This document shows positions 15,001 to 21,020 of a stretch of DNA of 64,000 nt, piece by piece; within the stretch, counting starts at the first letter, position 1, and each line of letters opens with the position of its first letter. Under the pieces are notes generated by a model. The model did not search any database and was not told where the DNA came from. It was given only the letters and a program-made list of their open reading frames with translations. The DNA comes from an uncultured Akkermansia sp. GTDB lineage: Bacteria; Verrucomicrobiota; Verrucomicrobiia; Verrucomicrobiales; Akkermansiaceae. The stretch lies in the NCBI GenBank assembly GCA_947588645.1, contig CANPYO010000001.1:23571-87570 (forward strand), read 5' to 3'. Position numbers and translations under genes: made by a program.

Positions 15001-18000
15001 TGACGGTGTCCGGACTGTACGAGGGAGGCAGGGTGCACGAGGGCTTGTTCTACCTGGTGAGCGGCTTCGACCCGGAGCAACAGAAGGGCTTTGCGGATCT
15101 CTTTGACGCCGAATTCCTCAAGACGTTGGAGACTCAGACCAACGAAGCTCTCCATGAAGGCGAGTCCGGTTTCAGCTGGAATGGCGAGGGTGAGGGCTAC
15201 TACTTGGATCTGCAGGAGCGCGCCGGCAGCCTAGTGCTGAGTGTCCGCTTCGGCTCCCCGGACAAGTGGTTCTGGAACGGTCAGGTCGGCTCGGAGCATG
15301 ATGTGGAGGCCGGCGTCTGGAAGGGCAATACGAATGACAACTGGAGCAAGCTGGATCAACCGGGTGCCGAGGGTGGCGAGACGCCGAATCAAGCCCCGCT
15401 GGTCAACTTCACGGAAGGCGCCAGCAACGCGAACGACGGCGTTGTGCGCATCGAGGGAACGGTGACGCCGGGCGGCATCTGGGTGCAGGGTGGTGAATAC
15501 ACCTTCCGCGAGTCCGACAAGGGCGGCAGCATCGAGCTGCGTTCGCCGCAGATCAGACCGGGTGATCCCAAGGAAGATCCTGACAGGATTATCGGCAAGA
15601 TTGTGGTGGGTGGCGTCGATGATGCGAATTCCTTTGCCTCGTTGGATCTCCAGATGGGCACGACGTTGGTGCCGGAAGTGGAGATGCGCGATCGCGGCGT
15701 GTTGACGCTGAGCCACGAGAATGCCATTCAAGACAACACGAGGGTGTCCTTCCTGGGCGGTAAACTCGTGATCAACGAGAAGGTTTCCGAAATCCGGCCG
15801 GATGGAAGCGGTGAGCTCTGCTACACCGGGAATATGGGCGCACGCCTCAACTTGGCGGACGACAACATGCTCATCATTCAGGTGGGCAGGTCCTATGAGG
15901 GCTTCCTCGCCGAGTTGGCTGCTGCCCCCGCAGGTGCGGCGGAATTTTCCGGTTCCGGGGAATCCCCCTATGCCGCGCCCGAACAATCGCTCGTCATGGG
16001 CAATATCAACACCGCCCTCAATGCGACTGAGGGATCGGATGGTATGCGCAAGGCTTTGTATACCAATGGTGTAGAGAAGAGTGGGCGCTATAAGCTGACC
16101 ATGGCCTGGAGGGAGACGGGCACGGATGTGACCCTCAGCTCCAACATCCGCGCGCAGGAAGGGGAACTCGCCTACGAGATCGGCACAGCGGCGGATGGCG
16201 AAATGACGCTGCCCGACGGTGTGACGGTGGTGCGCGGGGCGACCTTCAGCATGTTCGCTACGGCGGGCAATGTGACCCTGGGCTCCTTCACGAGCCGGGA
16301 TCGAGCTTCCGGAGAGATGGAGAGCTTGATTGGGGACATGCTGGGCATGGATGATGTGGCGCGCGTGTCGGTAGGCTCTGCGGATGACAAGGCGACGTAT
16401 TCCTTCACGGGAGACAACTCTTCCTTCAGCAACGGAGCGATCCGCCTGGTGGGCAATGGTTCCTCGTCGCTCGCACGGGCGAAGGATTTGAAGGCTATCG
16501 GTGCGGCGACCTCGGCGCAGAACGCCCATGTGCGGCTCGAGCTGCAAGGGCGCGCTCTGGAGTTTGACGCCAAGACGGAGACGGGGAGGAGAGGTCTTGA
16601 TCTTTACCTGACCGGCATGGATGTGAGCGGCGACAACGCCAGCTTCCTGGGCGGGTATAGCTTGGGGAATGCGGCCAACGCGCGCATCAACGTGTATGCC
16701 TCGACTCTTACCGGCGATGGTGTGCTGGCCAATGCCTGGGGCAAGGATGCCAACGGCGAGGGCACGGTCTCCACGGCCTTCCACCACTCTTTCACCGGCG
16801 ATATGGCCGACTTCCACGGGAAGATTGTGGCGGGCGCCTCAACGCCCGGAGGGCAGAACAGCGCTTCCGACTCCAGCTGGACGCTGAATGTGCAGAATGT
16901 TGCGGAGGATCACGACTACGACTTCAGTCTGGGCGGCACCGGCAAGGTGACCATGAATGCGGGTGAGTCCGCCATCACCCTGACCGGGCAGGTCAGTGAC
17001 CTGGTGAGCCTGGAGAACGCCGGCAGTGGCGATGTCGTCCTCAAGGGGCAAAACTCCACGACCGGCGCCCTCATTACCGGCGACGGATCGGACGAGGCAG
17101 TCGCCGGCGGCTTTGTGCTGGACGGCGGTGCGACTTGGAGCGGTACGCAGCTGCAAGGCCATGGAACCTTCACGCTCAAGCAGGGCACGCTGACCAACGG
17201 CGGCAGCTTCACGAAGGATGAAAACGCTTCCGTCGTGGTGGACGCTACCGGTGTGGTTGACGTGAAGGGTATGAAAGCTGATACGCTCGGCGATATCACC
17301 GTGCACGGCGACCGAGGCGGACGTCTCTCGAATGTGCAGGGTACGCTGGGTACGAGTGGGCGCAGGGTCACACTCGTCTTCGACGAAGCCAACCTGAGCG
17401 GGGTGGGCGAGGATGCCGACGGTTTGGTCTCCTTCACCGGTAAGGGCGGTTCGCTCGTGGTGACGCAAGACAGCCAGGCAGAAACACCGGACAGCGGTTT
17501 GGTTCTCGACTTCTCGGAGGGGGGATTCGTGGATGTGCTGAAGAGCCACAGGGTCGAGGGTGCGCAGACCGTGCTGCATGTCGTGGAGAACGGAACGCTG
17601 AACCTCGATGCCGTGGATGACGGCGATCTGCTGCGCTTCCTGACCAAAGATTCCTCCGGTTACGGACAATTGCTCTCCGATCTCGGTTTCACCCTCAATA
17701 AGAGCGGCGCAACGAGCGGCAACCTGTTGCTTTCCGGTGTTTCGACGGACGTGTACCTGGTGCTCGGCGAGCCCGGCGGCGACGACGACGATGTGACTGT
17801 GGGCGCTGTCAACGACGCCTTCGATCGGAAGAAGGCTGTGGTGGTCGATCAGAACACCGGTCTGACACTGCGCTTCGATGACAACTCCGGCGACGAGGTG
17901 ACGCTGCATAATCTGGTGGGCCTGGTGGGCTCCTCGCTCAATGTCGTCGATGATCGCGAGAACACGCAGGGAACCGTGACCGTTGAGCTGAATAACGAGA

Positions 18001-20840
18001 CCTGGGAGAACGTGGACGGCTTCGGCTACGAGCAGGGGCAGGTGCAGGATGACAGAGGGCATGTCGTCGGAACGGGCGCGCCCAACGGAACGGAAGGCTT
18101 CCGAGTGAAGGGGCAGGATACCACCTTCGAGGGCACGATCACAGGCGATGCGGCCGTGGTCTTCGACAAGACGGGCGACGGCCGTCTCACACTCGGCAGT
18201 GATCAGAGTCACCAAGGTTCGACCGGCGGCGTGAACGCGAAGGGCTCCTTCCGGATCTCCGATGGCTCCATCACCCTGCAGGGCAACGGCCTCGACGGAA
18301 ATGGCAACACGATGGGAGAGCTCGTCTTTGCCTACGATTTGACTTCCGACGAGCGGACGGACGACAACACCGGTCTGACGCTCAACGAGGGGATTCACCT
18401 CACCGTGCACGGTATGCACGAAGAGGGCAAGAACGGCGCTGAGAACGGGATTCTCGGCGGCGATGTGACCCTCAACAAGGACAGTGTGTTCACCTTTGAC
18501 AACTCGGCTAAACAGGAGGGATCGGTGCTGCATGACACCACGTTTAAGGCCGGTTCGTCGGGCGGGTTGCTCGTTGTTGGAGGCACGACTCCCGTCGGCG
18601 ATGGAACCACTGCCCAAAACGGCTCCAGCCTGACCTTGGACAGCGCCAATTCCGGCATAAGTGGGGTGGACTTCCAGGTGAAGGATGGCGCGGAGGTGAC
18701 CATGAGCAACGGCGCAGAGGTGACGAATAGCAACATCACTGTCAGCGGCAAACGGCAGACGTTCAATGAGAACGGCGAACTGACGACCAAGGGCAGCTTG
18801 CTCGCCATGGAAGGTAAGCCTTCGTCTTCGTCCATCGGCGGCGCAGGCGACATCACGGTGCAGGAGGGAGGTGAGCTGGCCCTCCGTGGAGGTGCGACCA
18901 TCGTCGGCGAGGATAAGAACATCACGCTGACGGGCGAGGGATCCAAGTTATCGGTGGATGACGAATCCTCGTTGGCCGTCTCGGGCAAGATGTCCGTGAG
19001 CGATCGCAGTGAGCTGGATCTGAATGGCAGCTCCGGCAACTCCATCGGGTCGCTCACCGGTACCGGCGTCATTTCCGGTAACCAGGGGGCTCAGCTGACC
19101 ATCAAGGGGCCGGGAGAAAGTTCCTTCTCCGGCACGCTCACCAGCGATACCAAGCCGTCGAACGGTCTCAAGAGCCAGGGCGGCAAGTTGATTGTGGAGA
19201 ACGGCAGCCGTCTGACGCTCGATCATGTGACGATGGAAGCCAGGTGGGATTTGCGCGTGAACGACGGCGGCTACGTCGGTCTGTTCGCGGATAAGAGCTC
19301 TGCGGACTTCGGCAATATCGAGCTGGCGGGCGGCGGTGAACTCGAACTCGGCGACATCTCCGGCGGATTGAGCGGCACCCTCTCTGTGGATGATCAGAAT
19401 GGCAAGAAGGGCAAACTGAGCATCAACGTCGGCGATGGCAACGGCGATGTGAGCCTGGATGACCTCGATATTGTGGGGGCGGATGGTAAGAGACTGTCGG
19501 CTCAGCAGGCAGCCGGCAAGCTCGAGGTGGACTTCACCGGACGCGGTTCCGATCACTACAACGGATCGCTCCAGTACAACAGTCAGGATGGCTGGTACAT
19601 CTACATGAACCGCAAGTCCTCCAATGGTTTCCTCAGACCCGGCATGCACAAGAATGTGCGCGCGGGCGCCAATCTCGCGTGGAATGTGGATGATCCGCTG
19701 AGCAAGGCCAGTCAGTACGTGAACGGCGCCGGCGCTTTCGGCGACCTGTACATGCTGTTCAAGTCCATCGCTGAGGGCTACGGCATCGTGGATCAGACCC
19801 TCGCTGACGCGGGATTCTCGAACCCGACCTCGATGGAGAATATGGACCGCACCCTTGCGGCGATGGCGGGCAGCTCGGTGGCGACGCTCGGCTCCGCGAG
19901 TCTGCAGGATGTGAAGCGCCAGTTGGAGAGCATACGCAACCGCTCCACCATGTTGGGCGACGCGAGTGTGAATGCGGATCCGGGCGCCAGGAAGATTCAC
20001 GCCTGGGTGAATGCTGAGAGCGGCTATCACAAGGTGGATGCCGATGGCTGGGCTCCCGGTTACACCCTGGATGGTTGGGGCGGTACCCTCGGCGGCAGCG
20101 TCGACTTCAGCGCCTCTACCAGCGCCGGCTTGGCTATCACGGCCATGTACAACAATTTGAAGACCGATTCGGCTGACATGGGCAAGGGCGATATCGACGT
20201 CACCTACCTCAGCGGCTACATCCGCATGCAACAGGGCGCCTGGAGTCATACCTTCCTCGCCACGTTCGGTTCCTCCAATGTTTCGCTGGATCGCACGGTC
20301 TCCTACGGCCTCGGCTCCGGCTACAGGACTCATGGCGAGACGGACGGCTTCTCCACCGGCTTCATGTACGAGGTGGCCCGCACCAGCATGCTCAATGAAC
20401 GAGGCACGGTTGCTCTCCAGCCGGTCTTCAATGTGCAGTACCGCCACTCCAAGATCGACGGCTACGACGAAACGGGCAGCGATGCCGGCTTGCGCGTCAA
20501 TGAGGCCTCTGCCGATATGGTGACCTTCGGCCTCGGCGCTCGCATGCAGTCGGTCATCAGCGAGAATGTCTTTGGCAGAGCCTCGGTGTTCGAAGCTCGG
20601 GCGCTTGTCAAGGCTGATGCCGGCGATGACGCCGGCGAGGCCAGCAACTCGCTGCTCCACGGCGACTTATCCCAGGACGTCGAGAGCGCCAGTGTCGGCA
20701 AGATCGGCCTTGAGATCGGCGCCGGCCTGACCCTGCCCATCGGCAGCAACGGCGGCACCATCTTCGTCGACGCCTCGGCTGAGTTCCGCTCCCGCTACAC
20801 CAACCTCAACGCTAGCGCCGGTTACAAGATCAGCTTCTGA
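3..20840 (+). CDS. Giant autotransporter (type Va-like), 5' end outside or at window edge
   Basis: The visible chain is about 6,945 residues. The frame is open to the left edge, and the first residues run into a hydrophobic stretch ending WGAASHA, which looks like the tail of a signal peptide, so the true start probably lies upstream. The passenger is a very long Gly/Ser/Thr/Asn-rich series of short beta-strand repeats typical of autotransporter-associated beta-helices. It is broken by W-x-G modules near nt 2360, 4525, 7460 and 15270. A VGGN/VGGS-rich block lies at nt 12418-14330 and an acidic linker near nt 11990-12040. From about residue 6660 an autotransporter beta-barrel begins (KIHAWVNAESGYHK) and the chain ends in GYKISF, the terminal Phe expected for outer-membrane barrels. 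It should be exported by Sec and displayed on the surface. Ligand and function are unknown; adhesion or mucus interaction is only a guess. Confidence 0.9.
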   Translation, partial: RVPRTVSTGTALLGVFTMLWGAASHAATQQDQDSPLSEDEEVLLLDEPDELTFDAPNLLSEDDEYGLQRFLAANNEENVMTISRGDSGIMPVAAPDGAFEVNAHDRGAGSLTDAYSNHNQAGTTWNINLKSGINYFPSTADPILANIYLSQTLTINQGSSRTTVTFQGAITGENGANLVYAWAGGASVGWKFMASTLDDFRGNISTSGRENDTDAAHTFTCTIEGRSNTGAITLNGRQDVLALNNATMRNSAINVTTLNVANKDASTTTATTFDVENVTVTGTLTTAPGSTAQFDSGNIVLATVTNNGTLSLGNTASAILNGVMSGSGSLTIGGTASLTVSANNNVDVNSLTMSGGTLTSNGTGQVNVNGVLTMSGGSITVGNRLFLKDNGNTHYIRGGASVTAAEMTNGQGHVGNLVIGGQVNGVGDVTNGKLTVGSGASTVTADLLKARTLWISNAQTVSNADNRSVVIVYGGVNLYTKFDRSTLTATGLSGDVCVLVDGASDLIVKGAMHGNNNALLESVYVRNNATMTVEGMLSIQNDNKLDINAGTVTLNGGLTANSVALTQGSLTAGGTKVTGTFTMGGGVTAQAAVDGLSAGSLETLENGKSLTLVSGALTITDAVNISGGELRLSGGAVSVANGIDASGGKLVLGSVRVAEDLKITLRDSAVLEVADGAEPGIDGISRITLGIEVADDASSGGKLKLTKAAMDTLLKWKGQINFSITGAPIGAIWDYELFDDTTGWSSADTEAAESFLKEFLGKDILEGRGGITVDSSGNVHYALAGDLTWTGQDGETGSVWDETAKNWEKEGKEAQVFEDKDSVTFGTAGSGHSDIIVSGELTAGDIRVEGESIYSFTGEEGDDSINAVGNLYVRDGSSATFSNLKSFSVAGGTLQGTLRLENTGTENSLGSMIVKSGGGITIVGETARTTLTSLDIEGGSLTSFGAGQDGSKSVGGAITVNGAMTVSNVDGSGGQVDVTGDLSASSLVVSGTGVSVIVSGTMGVGNSDTNDPLLRIDQGGSVTAGSLKGFGGNGYAGRILVGGNGIGTLTVGSEGKKGVLVLEARGLSVQGGNSSVTVHGDASLYGSYDNDHALLVTGATVDIRGTLRAPNSADDPSSAVRVEIGGNLSIGKGAWVQGSLEVLSNSNVKVDQRLSLEDSNDPVLIVTGGSSVTAGSIWGWTDTGVAGRLTVGDAVSAGTLTVGVEGYSVEEEVLKAKSLYVQHANSNVTINGDVKLTGTTEDNNNALKLEGSSSMTVHGGVHGAGGDPMSGGVSLNNGSHLTVDGDVASGGNVSLGGESSSSLTVDGSVKSDALQITNGTATLKGGLTANSVSLSNGSLQLGGEVNVSGAFTVSGGTLTLGVGTGAEHPLTSLTAGERISLVGGTLDLSVASVEELGVIDFGWFNHVDVGQHYNNQNIRPLLKVDTDNLWKLAHLKSNTVLDLEGWNGSTGLHLVDRDDVSKLKNGDSLNSYFDAFLHEHLRSRGRDQRYSLDTDGMLTIVGEVTELTWDGSAGDAWRAQTEDSSDNMWNMGGESGLTDTYFRNGEKVIFTTEGKEYEDVSTTVAIDGIVRPDSLQFVSGTWTITKAQAEEGEEEKTAVVVSYGQLKLKQGTDVTFKDVDSLTVLGATIEGHLTLDFEGTRRVDTVNVSALGRLTIKTGDVSVWEGSTVIHGSGAVILDAADQVVTVNGDNNLFAVLLAGGDATVQRDRTHEGIGSFVVASGTTLQLAANAATIGKGLSLARQLVVQGGASIQVDASVFDYGSSPSVMHYNERGTLVLAGDGIEGEEATGALKVTAEEYIKWAVELADDASIYLNGVTLHFGGAGAYAGAFHGNGKRLTVKGGSSSVLQIGENFRMVNEVDEHGGGTIEMTAGTRLQLAEDTLDMSAYAIVLNGGSLDVQRTAQIKSLSGNGGVSYANTNQVLEIVGWAEEAYTGSLAPGGLATVKIAGGARFLLGDGAAVGNKVEVYGTLSTDDAAEATESGEPASLAASVSNLNIAAGSAVGLGKNSTLTVSSNLAGLGGGFGSIEGKEGSMLVLRQGGTGGTFGGWVSSSFTYAGGGQYTLSGGFTGPELVVNSNGTLNLTGATSREEGEARTVLDLRNTDVDVAAGATLVLGGGSNNKVNRVYVTTTKEVEGGEQQQLTLNGTLTLRGTLLNQVEGDLTLGAGATLNYDNGGAGRNALTGVLTLDGGTLTWQRKLEVEGLERGTSGMLNGADSPEFLITGNVGRHVYDGVLGNIAVTMKGSATQAFSGSSYTNAFIVEDGTIEFSGAVDLSGATLTLKNGVFSFTGGSGIVDTLTTGDGGDKRALVLGGGELSVAKLDGSLTSLTLEGGSRLDLGDGNAPTEPVLYDLGTVILGGNATLGGLRLVAGEGDLPEPLPEPTQLHFTGFDYSRGGNLTIELSGDDLGTIARNRTGYQLFQIREGDLLTDKWCDGINIEVKDNSAGWNCRVDSSGYLWILDSTNALTFDGFEYIEEEDRKQPLDSMTWISNDPDLEWQVGRGEGQAPVWSTWRDNSGGQNVILTLAEEWAGEVEQPKMEMEVSLVGGVSVHDMKVEGATFTFTHESDVEGSLSVTGNLSIAGNGGVVVKGSTVTVDGELTGVIDEDGELRAGSMIVGAGGRLETTVDENYTSRILLEDTGTLQAKGQAKVKVTGVENRIETFSGDGNELHLDLVVDIATGAASGDGWTPVNQDTSASGNLYLDSVSVNKGTLKLVDVPEAIHVGNLTVGNNDPDHLDSIANMSGVAVDGLVTVNADGQLALGTTKETTLRGGLTGVGAISGGTDTAHAKLTFDGALSEAQTFEGSITRVDITVIGDAKNQTLTKLSDSTVTVDQGGAITLGGDGEDDVVNLEGATNVFQGTLAFTGSNNTVAGGESLTMGRQGTDETEPAVGVIEVLEGSSLTITGGLGSKTDNGSITGSGVLTVDTTGATSSAVTFGQGINVVKKGAGEQSFSADLGSGGTPHEGAITVQQGTLTFGGDVFQSGDVTLAHGTTLHFSKVSAEGETAQVQLGAINAADEVPESYEGAIVFDGEKLTLGAGRESFLGSLEFTRDGETTWDLAGNVTLGGLTVEAADQLTVGGEGRLTLDGELDLGDQDLVVNLVPGLAVTRGDDFGYREGTTGRLILNGEGLGTPVHMSLIFDKSWEGEEVGLDGNVFYYDFGAEHVGYGEDARNFKSVTVRSGAQFWLKETYDQSEVETQAGVQLGSGEVHIAGKGFTNEDGSFQPNVVGEGEDAYLSYGALRLDDGTLLIGGSLVLDEDAAVLVSSGTGTIAAEAVTGSAQGGEVLTKYGDGTLEITGSVSGLGGIATADADSSSSSDGTTSGGTLILSGSLDVGEGSFTFNADGRGDGPSSSIVVQGGLTGSANITKTGYGTLVLDGTKHELTATGSLTIDEYSTVELMGTNNFSGVVVNGVLNLAGTDVALKKLDGDSSGTIGLGGRTLTIIGTGGTFRGWIKEGQLTIDKGASQELVDGDPDNFDQVDVVDNGTLTLSAPKTTIRSLSGSGTVTDDKAESRITLIIQKPQGEKTFDGSLEDVGSITVRGGVQGFSKAFSGAFANVENVVEDGVEKVGVLKLLGADNTLTIGSLEGTLTIGDDAYEDASLTLTDQTTTSGTINGTGALTLTGMGSIESLIEGSLAITSSGTQSLTNVTAESIAVESGSMTVREGITVNRMSVSGGSVLTLENSNVRAKDESAVNGEEPHLDIEVSGAESRLAFAFGDPDLGSGIINLTLSSGATLDMSELTGRVDGQHGQEILLNTLGVTDGGNMTWADSVTGNQTVYVGTMSATGDVNLGSLASGQELHLEHLSNVTGHLTADVSGGGVVYLGEIFVAAGETGGSVAVRGGDLHVHAVENGGHGSAFHKSGSGDFNIGSKVVFERSTENNYNKLFVTFSGGLTWGGKNAGTDVLGAGELSFDGGNLAFGYDEEDSSLLKMDQSLFTSDLTSIYIDLKKMRVESLEGRGFRLGIVLSASEYTDEKAAELLELFAGNASGQMGTDDEEGEEGEGGEEGKGGLIDLDENYSFSEKSLSWELDADGNHYLTLHASGIALLDVKYWDQRWDAANYSAPNSGILEKTRFHDFGSLSGNTGSFLDSTLALADTPLLKDGGHNDANESRTVVWVDSGADVWNGSGVNTTRATIVGGSVHKTDESVSIVGVVDSFDSYIWYNPVQPADTDPADDAAADEESPMPPSDTTAHVHMLVGGSVCTWLSPSEDERGGFKGISHIQMENGAVDYIVGGNHVNNSAFTFDGDSYISVFDGSVLGSVVGGSTLTEGSASGANGYAFSGDSHVNIYAVLSNAKDAEGKDLVPTISSAVSTSESTQAAEGTAFTAVVGGNAWIGFATAEGAQDAVTTFNGNSHVLVDLVDSQYQLNGGDAPTEKPAPDAEGSFDKAIVGGNYTAFRKDENGARSSSTQFLGNTDISITANENHTFTAGINGASRSARAGEGITLFGIADLAPEKPELRSSTNITIDGGTYREAIAGGFWFEESATGDHAAEFYGDTHVTLNAGNFSRVVGGNYNLAGGAGASETTMGDTHVSVAGGTIAGGLLVGGDFYKDDNGQSNVRTGNTNVEISGGAFTDTSIVGGDYADFSGTTTGNASIQGNANLIIGSPDADNAAITIKGKLVGGSMVLDDGSGAHTVDVQSSTITVNSGTIEGVVIGGSYQSDHRAGESPAMNTLSSESIVVNLDGGVITGNVYGGHYSEVADHADALELGTVEINVNGSEVTGNIVGGNYLAAVKDSEAAPGGAVTINLNSGSVSGDVYGAGHHAAASLSGEEAALNASVAEVVVNLSSDFVFASTPETESHRLSGGFLKASGNEKLDASSVDHAVLKLTSGGVYTNLTEVTLQDFDEVVLGSTAAVSDFSLTQDAKGVGTSYRDYDADGMKVRTVDALLVRRDENAQDTARFTVNGNLDMTGAATRALDVSGAEMRVGAVSGLQTLLVHDGRMTVDSELKMVDGLHIDLENGFSSSYGKDESRAFLRAGSIDMSQFSADRKVKLTVSGLYEGGRVHEGLFYLVSGFDPEQQKGFADLFDAEFLKTLETQTNEALHEGESGFSWNGEGEGYYLDLQERAGSLVLSVRFGSPDKWFWNGQVGSEHDVEAGVWKGNTNDNWSKLDQPGAEGGETPNQAPLVNFTEGASNANDGVVRIEGTVTPGGIWVQGGEYTFRESDKGGSIELRSPQIRPGDPKEDPDRIIGKIVVGGVDDANSFASLDLQMGTTLVPEVEMRDRGVLTLSHENAIQDNTRVSFLGGKLVINEKVSEIRPDGSGELCYTGNMGARLNLADDNMLIIQVGRSYEGFLAELAAAPAGAAEFSGSGESPYAAPEQSLVMGNINTALNATEGSDGMRKALYTNGVEKSGRYKLTMAWRETGTDVTLSSNIRAQEGELAYEIGTAADGEMTLPDGVTVVRGATFSMFATAGNVTLGSFTSRDRASGEMESLIGDMLGMDDVARVSVGSADDKATYSFTGDNSSFSNGAIRLVGNGSSSLARAKDLKAIGAATSAQNAHVRLELQGRALEFDAKTETGRRGLDLYLTGMDVSGDNASFLGGYSLGNAANARINVYASTLTGDGVLANAWGKDANGEGTVSTAFHHSFTGDMADFHGKIVAGASTPGGQNSASDSSWTLNVQNVAEDHDYDFSLGGTGKVTMNAGESAITLTGQVSDLVSLENAGSGDVVLKGQNSTTGALITGDGSDEAVAGGFVLDGGATWSGTQLQGHGTFTLKQGTLTNGGSFTKDENASVVVDATGVVDVKGMKADTLGDITVHGDRGGRLSNVQGTLGTSGRRVTLVFDEANLSGVGEDADGLVSFTGKGGSLVVTQDSQAETPDSGLVLDFSEGGFVDVLKSHRVEGAQTVLHVVENGTLNLDAVDDGDLLRFLTKDSSGYGQLLSDLGFTLNKSGATSGNLLLSGVSTDVYLVLGEPGGDDDDVTVGAVNDAFDRKKAVVVDQNTGLTLRFDDNSGDEVTLHNLVGLVGSSLNVVDDRENTQGTVTVELNNETWENVDGFGYEQGQVQDDRGHVVGTGAPNGTEGFRVKGQDTTFEGTITGDAAVVFDKTGDGRLTLGSDQSHQGSTGGVNAKGSFRISDGSITLQGNGLDGNGNTMGELVFAYDLTSDERTDDNTGLTLNEGIHLTVHGMHEEGKNGAENGILGGDVTLNKDSVFTFDNSAKQEGSVLHDTTFKAGSSGGLLVVGGTTPVGDGTTAQNGSSLTLDSANSGISGVDFQVKDGAEVTMSNGAEVTNSNITVSGKRQTFNENGELTTKGSLLAMEGKPSSSSIGGAGDITVQEGGELALRGGATIVGEDKNITLTGEGSKLSVDDESSLAVSGKMSVSDRSELDLNGSSGNSIGSLTGTGVISGNQGAQLTIKGPGESSFSGTLTSDTKPSNGLKSQGGKLIVENGSRLTLDHVTMEARWDLRVNDGGYVGLFADKSSADFGNIELAGGGELELGDISGGLSGTLSVDDQNGKKGKLSINVGDGNGDVSLDDLDIVGADGKRLSAQQAAGKLEVDFTGRGSDHYNGSLQYNSQDGWYIYMNRKSSNGFLRPGMHKNVRAGANLAWNVDDPLSKASQYVNGAGAFGDLYMLFKSIAEGYGIVDQTLADAGFSNPTSMENMDRTLAAMAGSSVATLGSASLQDVKRQLESIRNRSTMLGDASVNADPGARKIHAWVNAESGYHKVDADGWAPGYTLDGWGGTLGGSVDFSASTSAGLAITAMYNNLKTDSADMGKGDIDVTYLSGYIRMQQGAWSHTFLATFGSSNVSLDRTVSYGLGSGYRTHGETDGFSTGFMYEVARTSMLNERGTVALQPVFNVQYRHSKIDGYDETGSDAGLRVNEASADMVTFGLGARMQSVISENVFGRASVFEARALVKADAGDDAGEASNSLLHGDLSQDVESASVGKIGLEIGAGLTLPIGSNGGTIFVDASAEFRSRYTNLNASAGYKISF
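6173..6182 (+). repeat. G10 homopolymer inside the autotransporter gene
   Basis: Ten consecutive G bases encode part of an Ala-Gly-Gly-Gly stretch near residue 2055. It is the longest mononucleotide run in the gene; shorter G7-G8 runs occur at about 3777, 4595, 5100 and 6909. A one-base slip here would end the protein before the beta-barrel. Confidence 0.9.
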
Positions 20841-20858
20841 CGAAGCCAATCTTGTAAC
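20821..20858 (+). other. Hairpin enclosing the autotransporter stop codon
   Basis: GTTACAAGAT (20821-20830) pairs exactly with ATCTTGTAAC (20849-20858). Inside, after a CA/CA internal bulge, GCTTC pairs with GAAGC, leaving TGAC as loop. The stop codon TGA at 20838-20840 is in that loop. No T-run follows, so it is not a classical intrinsic terminator; it may protect the mRNA 3' end or act with the adjacent repeat. Confidence 0.85.
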
Positions 20859-20942
20859 TATGTACGATGTACGAGGTACGATTTGGAAAGTTCGCGCGCC
20901 TGCGGCGCGGGCGTATCCAAATCGTATCGTAAATCGTAAATC
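20859..20942. repeat. Heptad-flanked palindromic repeat, copy 1
   Basis: Left half has TACGATG/TACGAGG/TACGATT units ending in TTTGG. The centre is GC-rich (CGCGCCTGCGGCGCG). The right half is the inverted equivalent, CCAAATCG followed by TATCGTAAATCGTAAAT. The same design recurs in at least eight other gaps of the window. Confidence 0.8.
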
Positions 20943-20971
20943 AAAATGTTTCTCCGCGCGTTATTTTCTTC

Positions 20972-20999
20972 TTGCATTCGCGGGGGATGAGAGTATACT
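20972..20999 (+). promoter_or_regulatory. Putative promoter of acnA
   Basis: TTGCAT, 16 bases, TATACT. The -10 box ends 21 bases before the ATG at 21021, giving a leader of roughly 14 bases. It lies just downstream of repeat copy 1. Confidence 0.55.
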
Positions 21000-21020
21000 G
21001 TGCGCGAGTTCAAACGCAGT

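Noticed and set aside
443-20761. Many long open frames on the minus strand under the autotransporter (up to about 880 codons)
   Set aside because: They mirror the repetitive, GC-rich codon pattern of the sense gene. Their products are Arg/His/Pro/Ser-rich with no recognisable domain.
20859-20942. Heptad repeats as a CRISPR array
   Set aside because: Units are seven bases, directly adjacent and inverted across a palindrome. There are no spacers of constant length and no cas genes.
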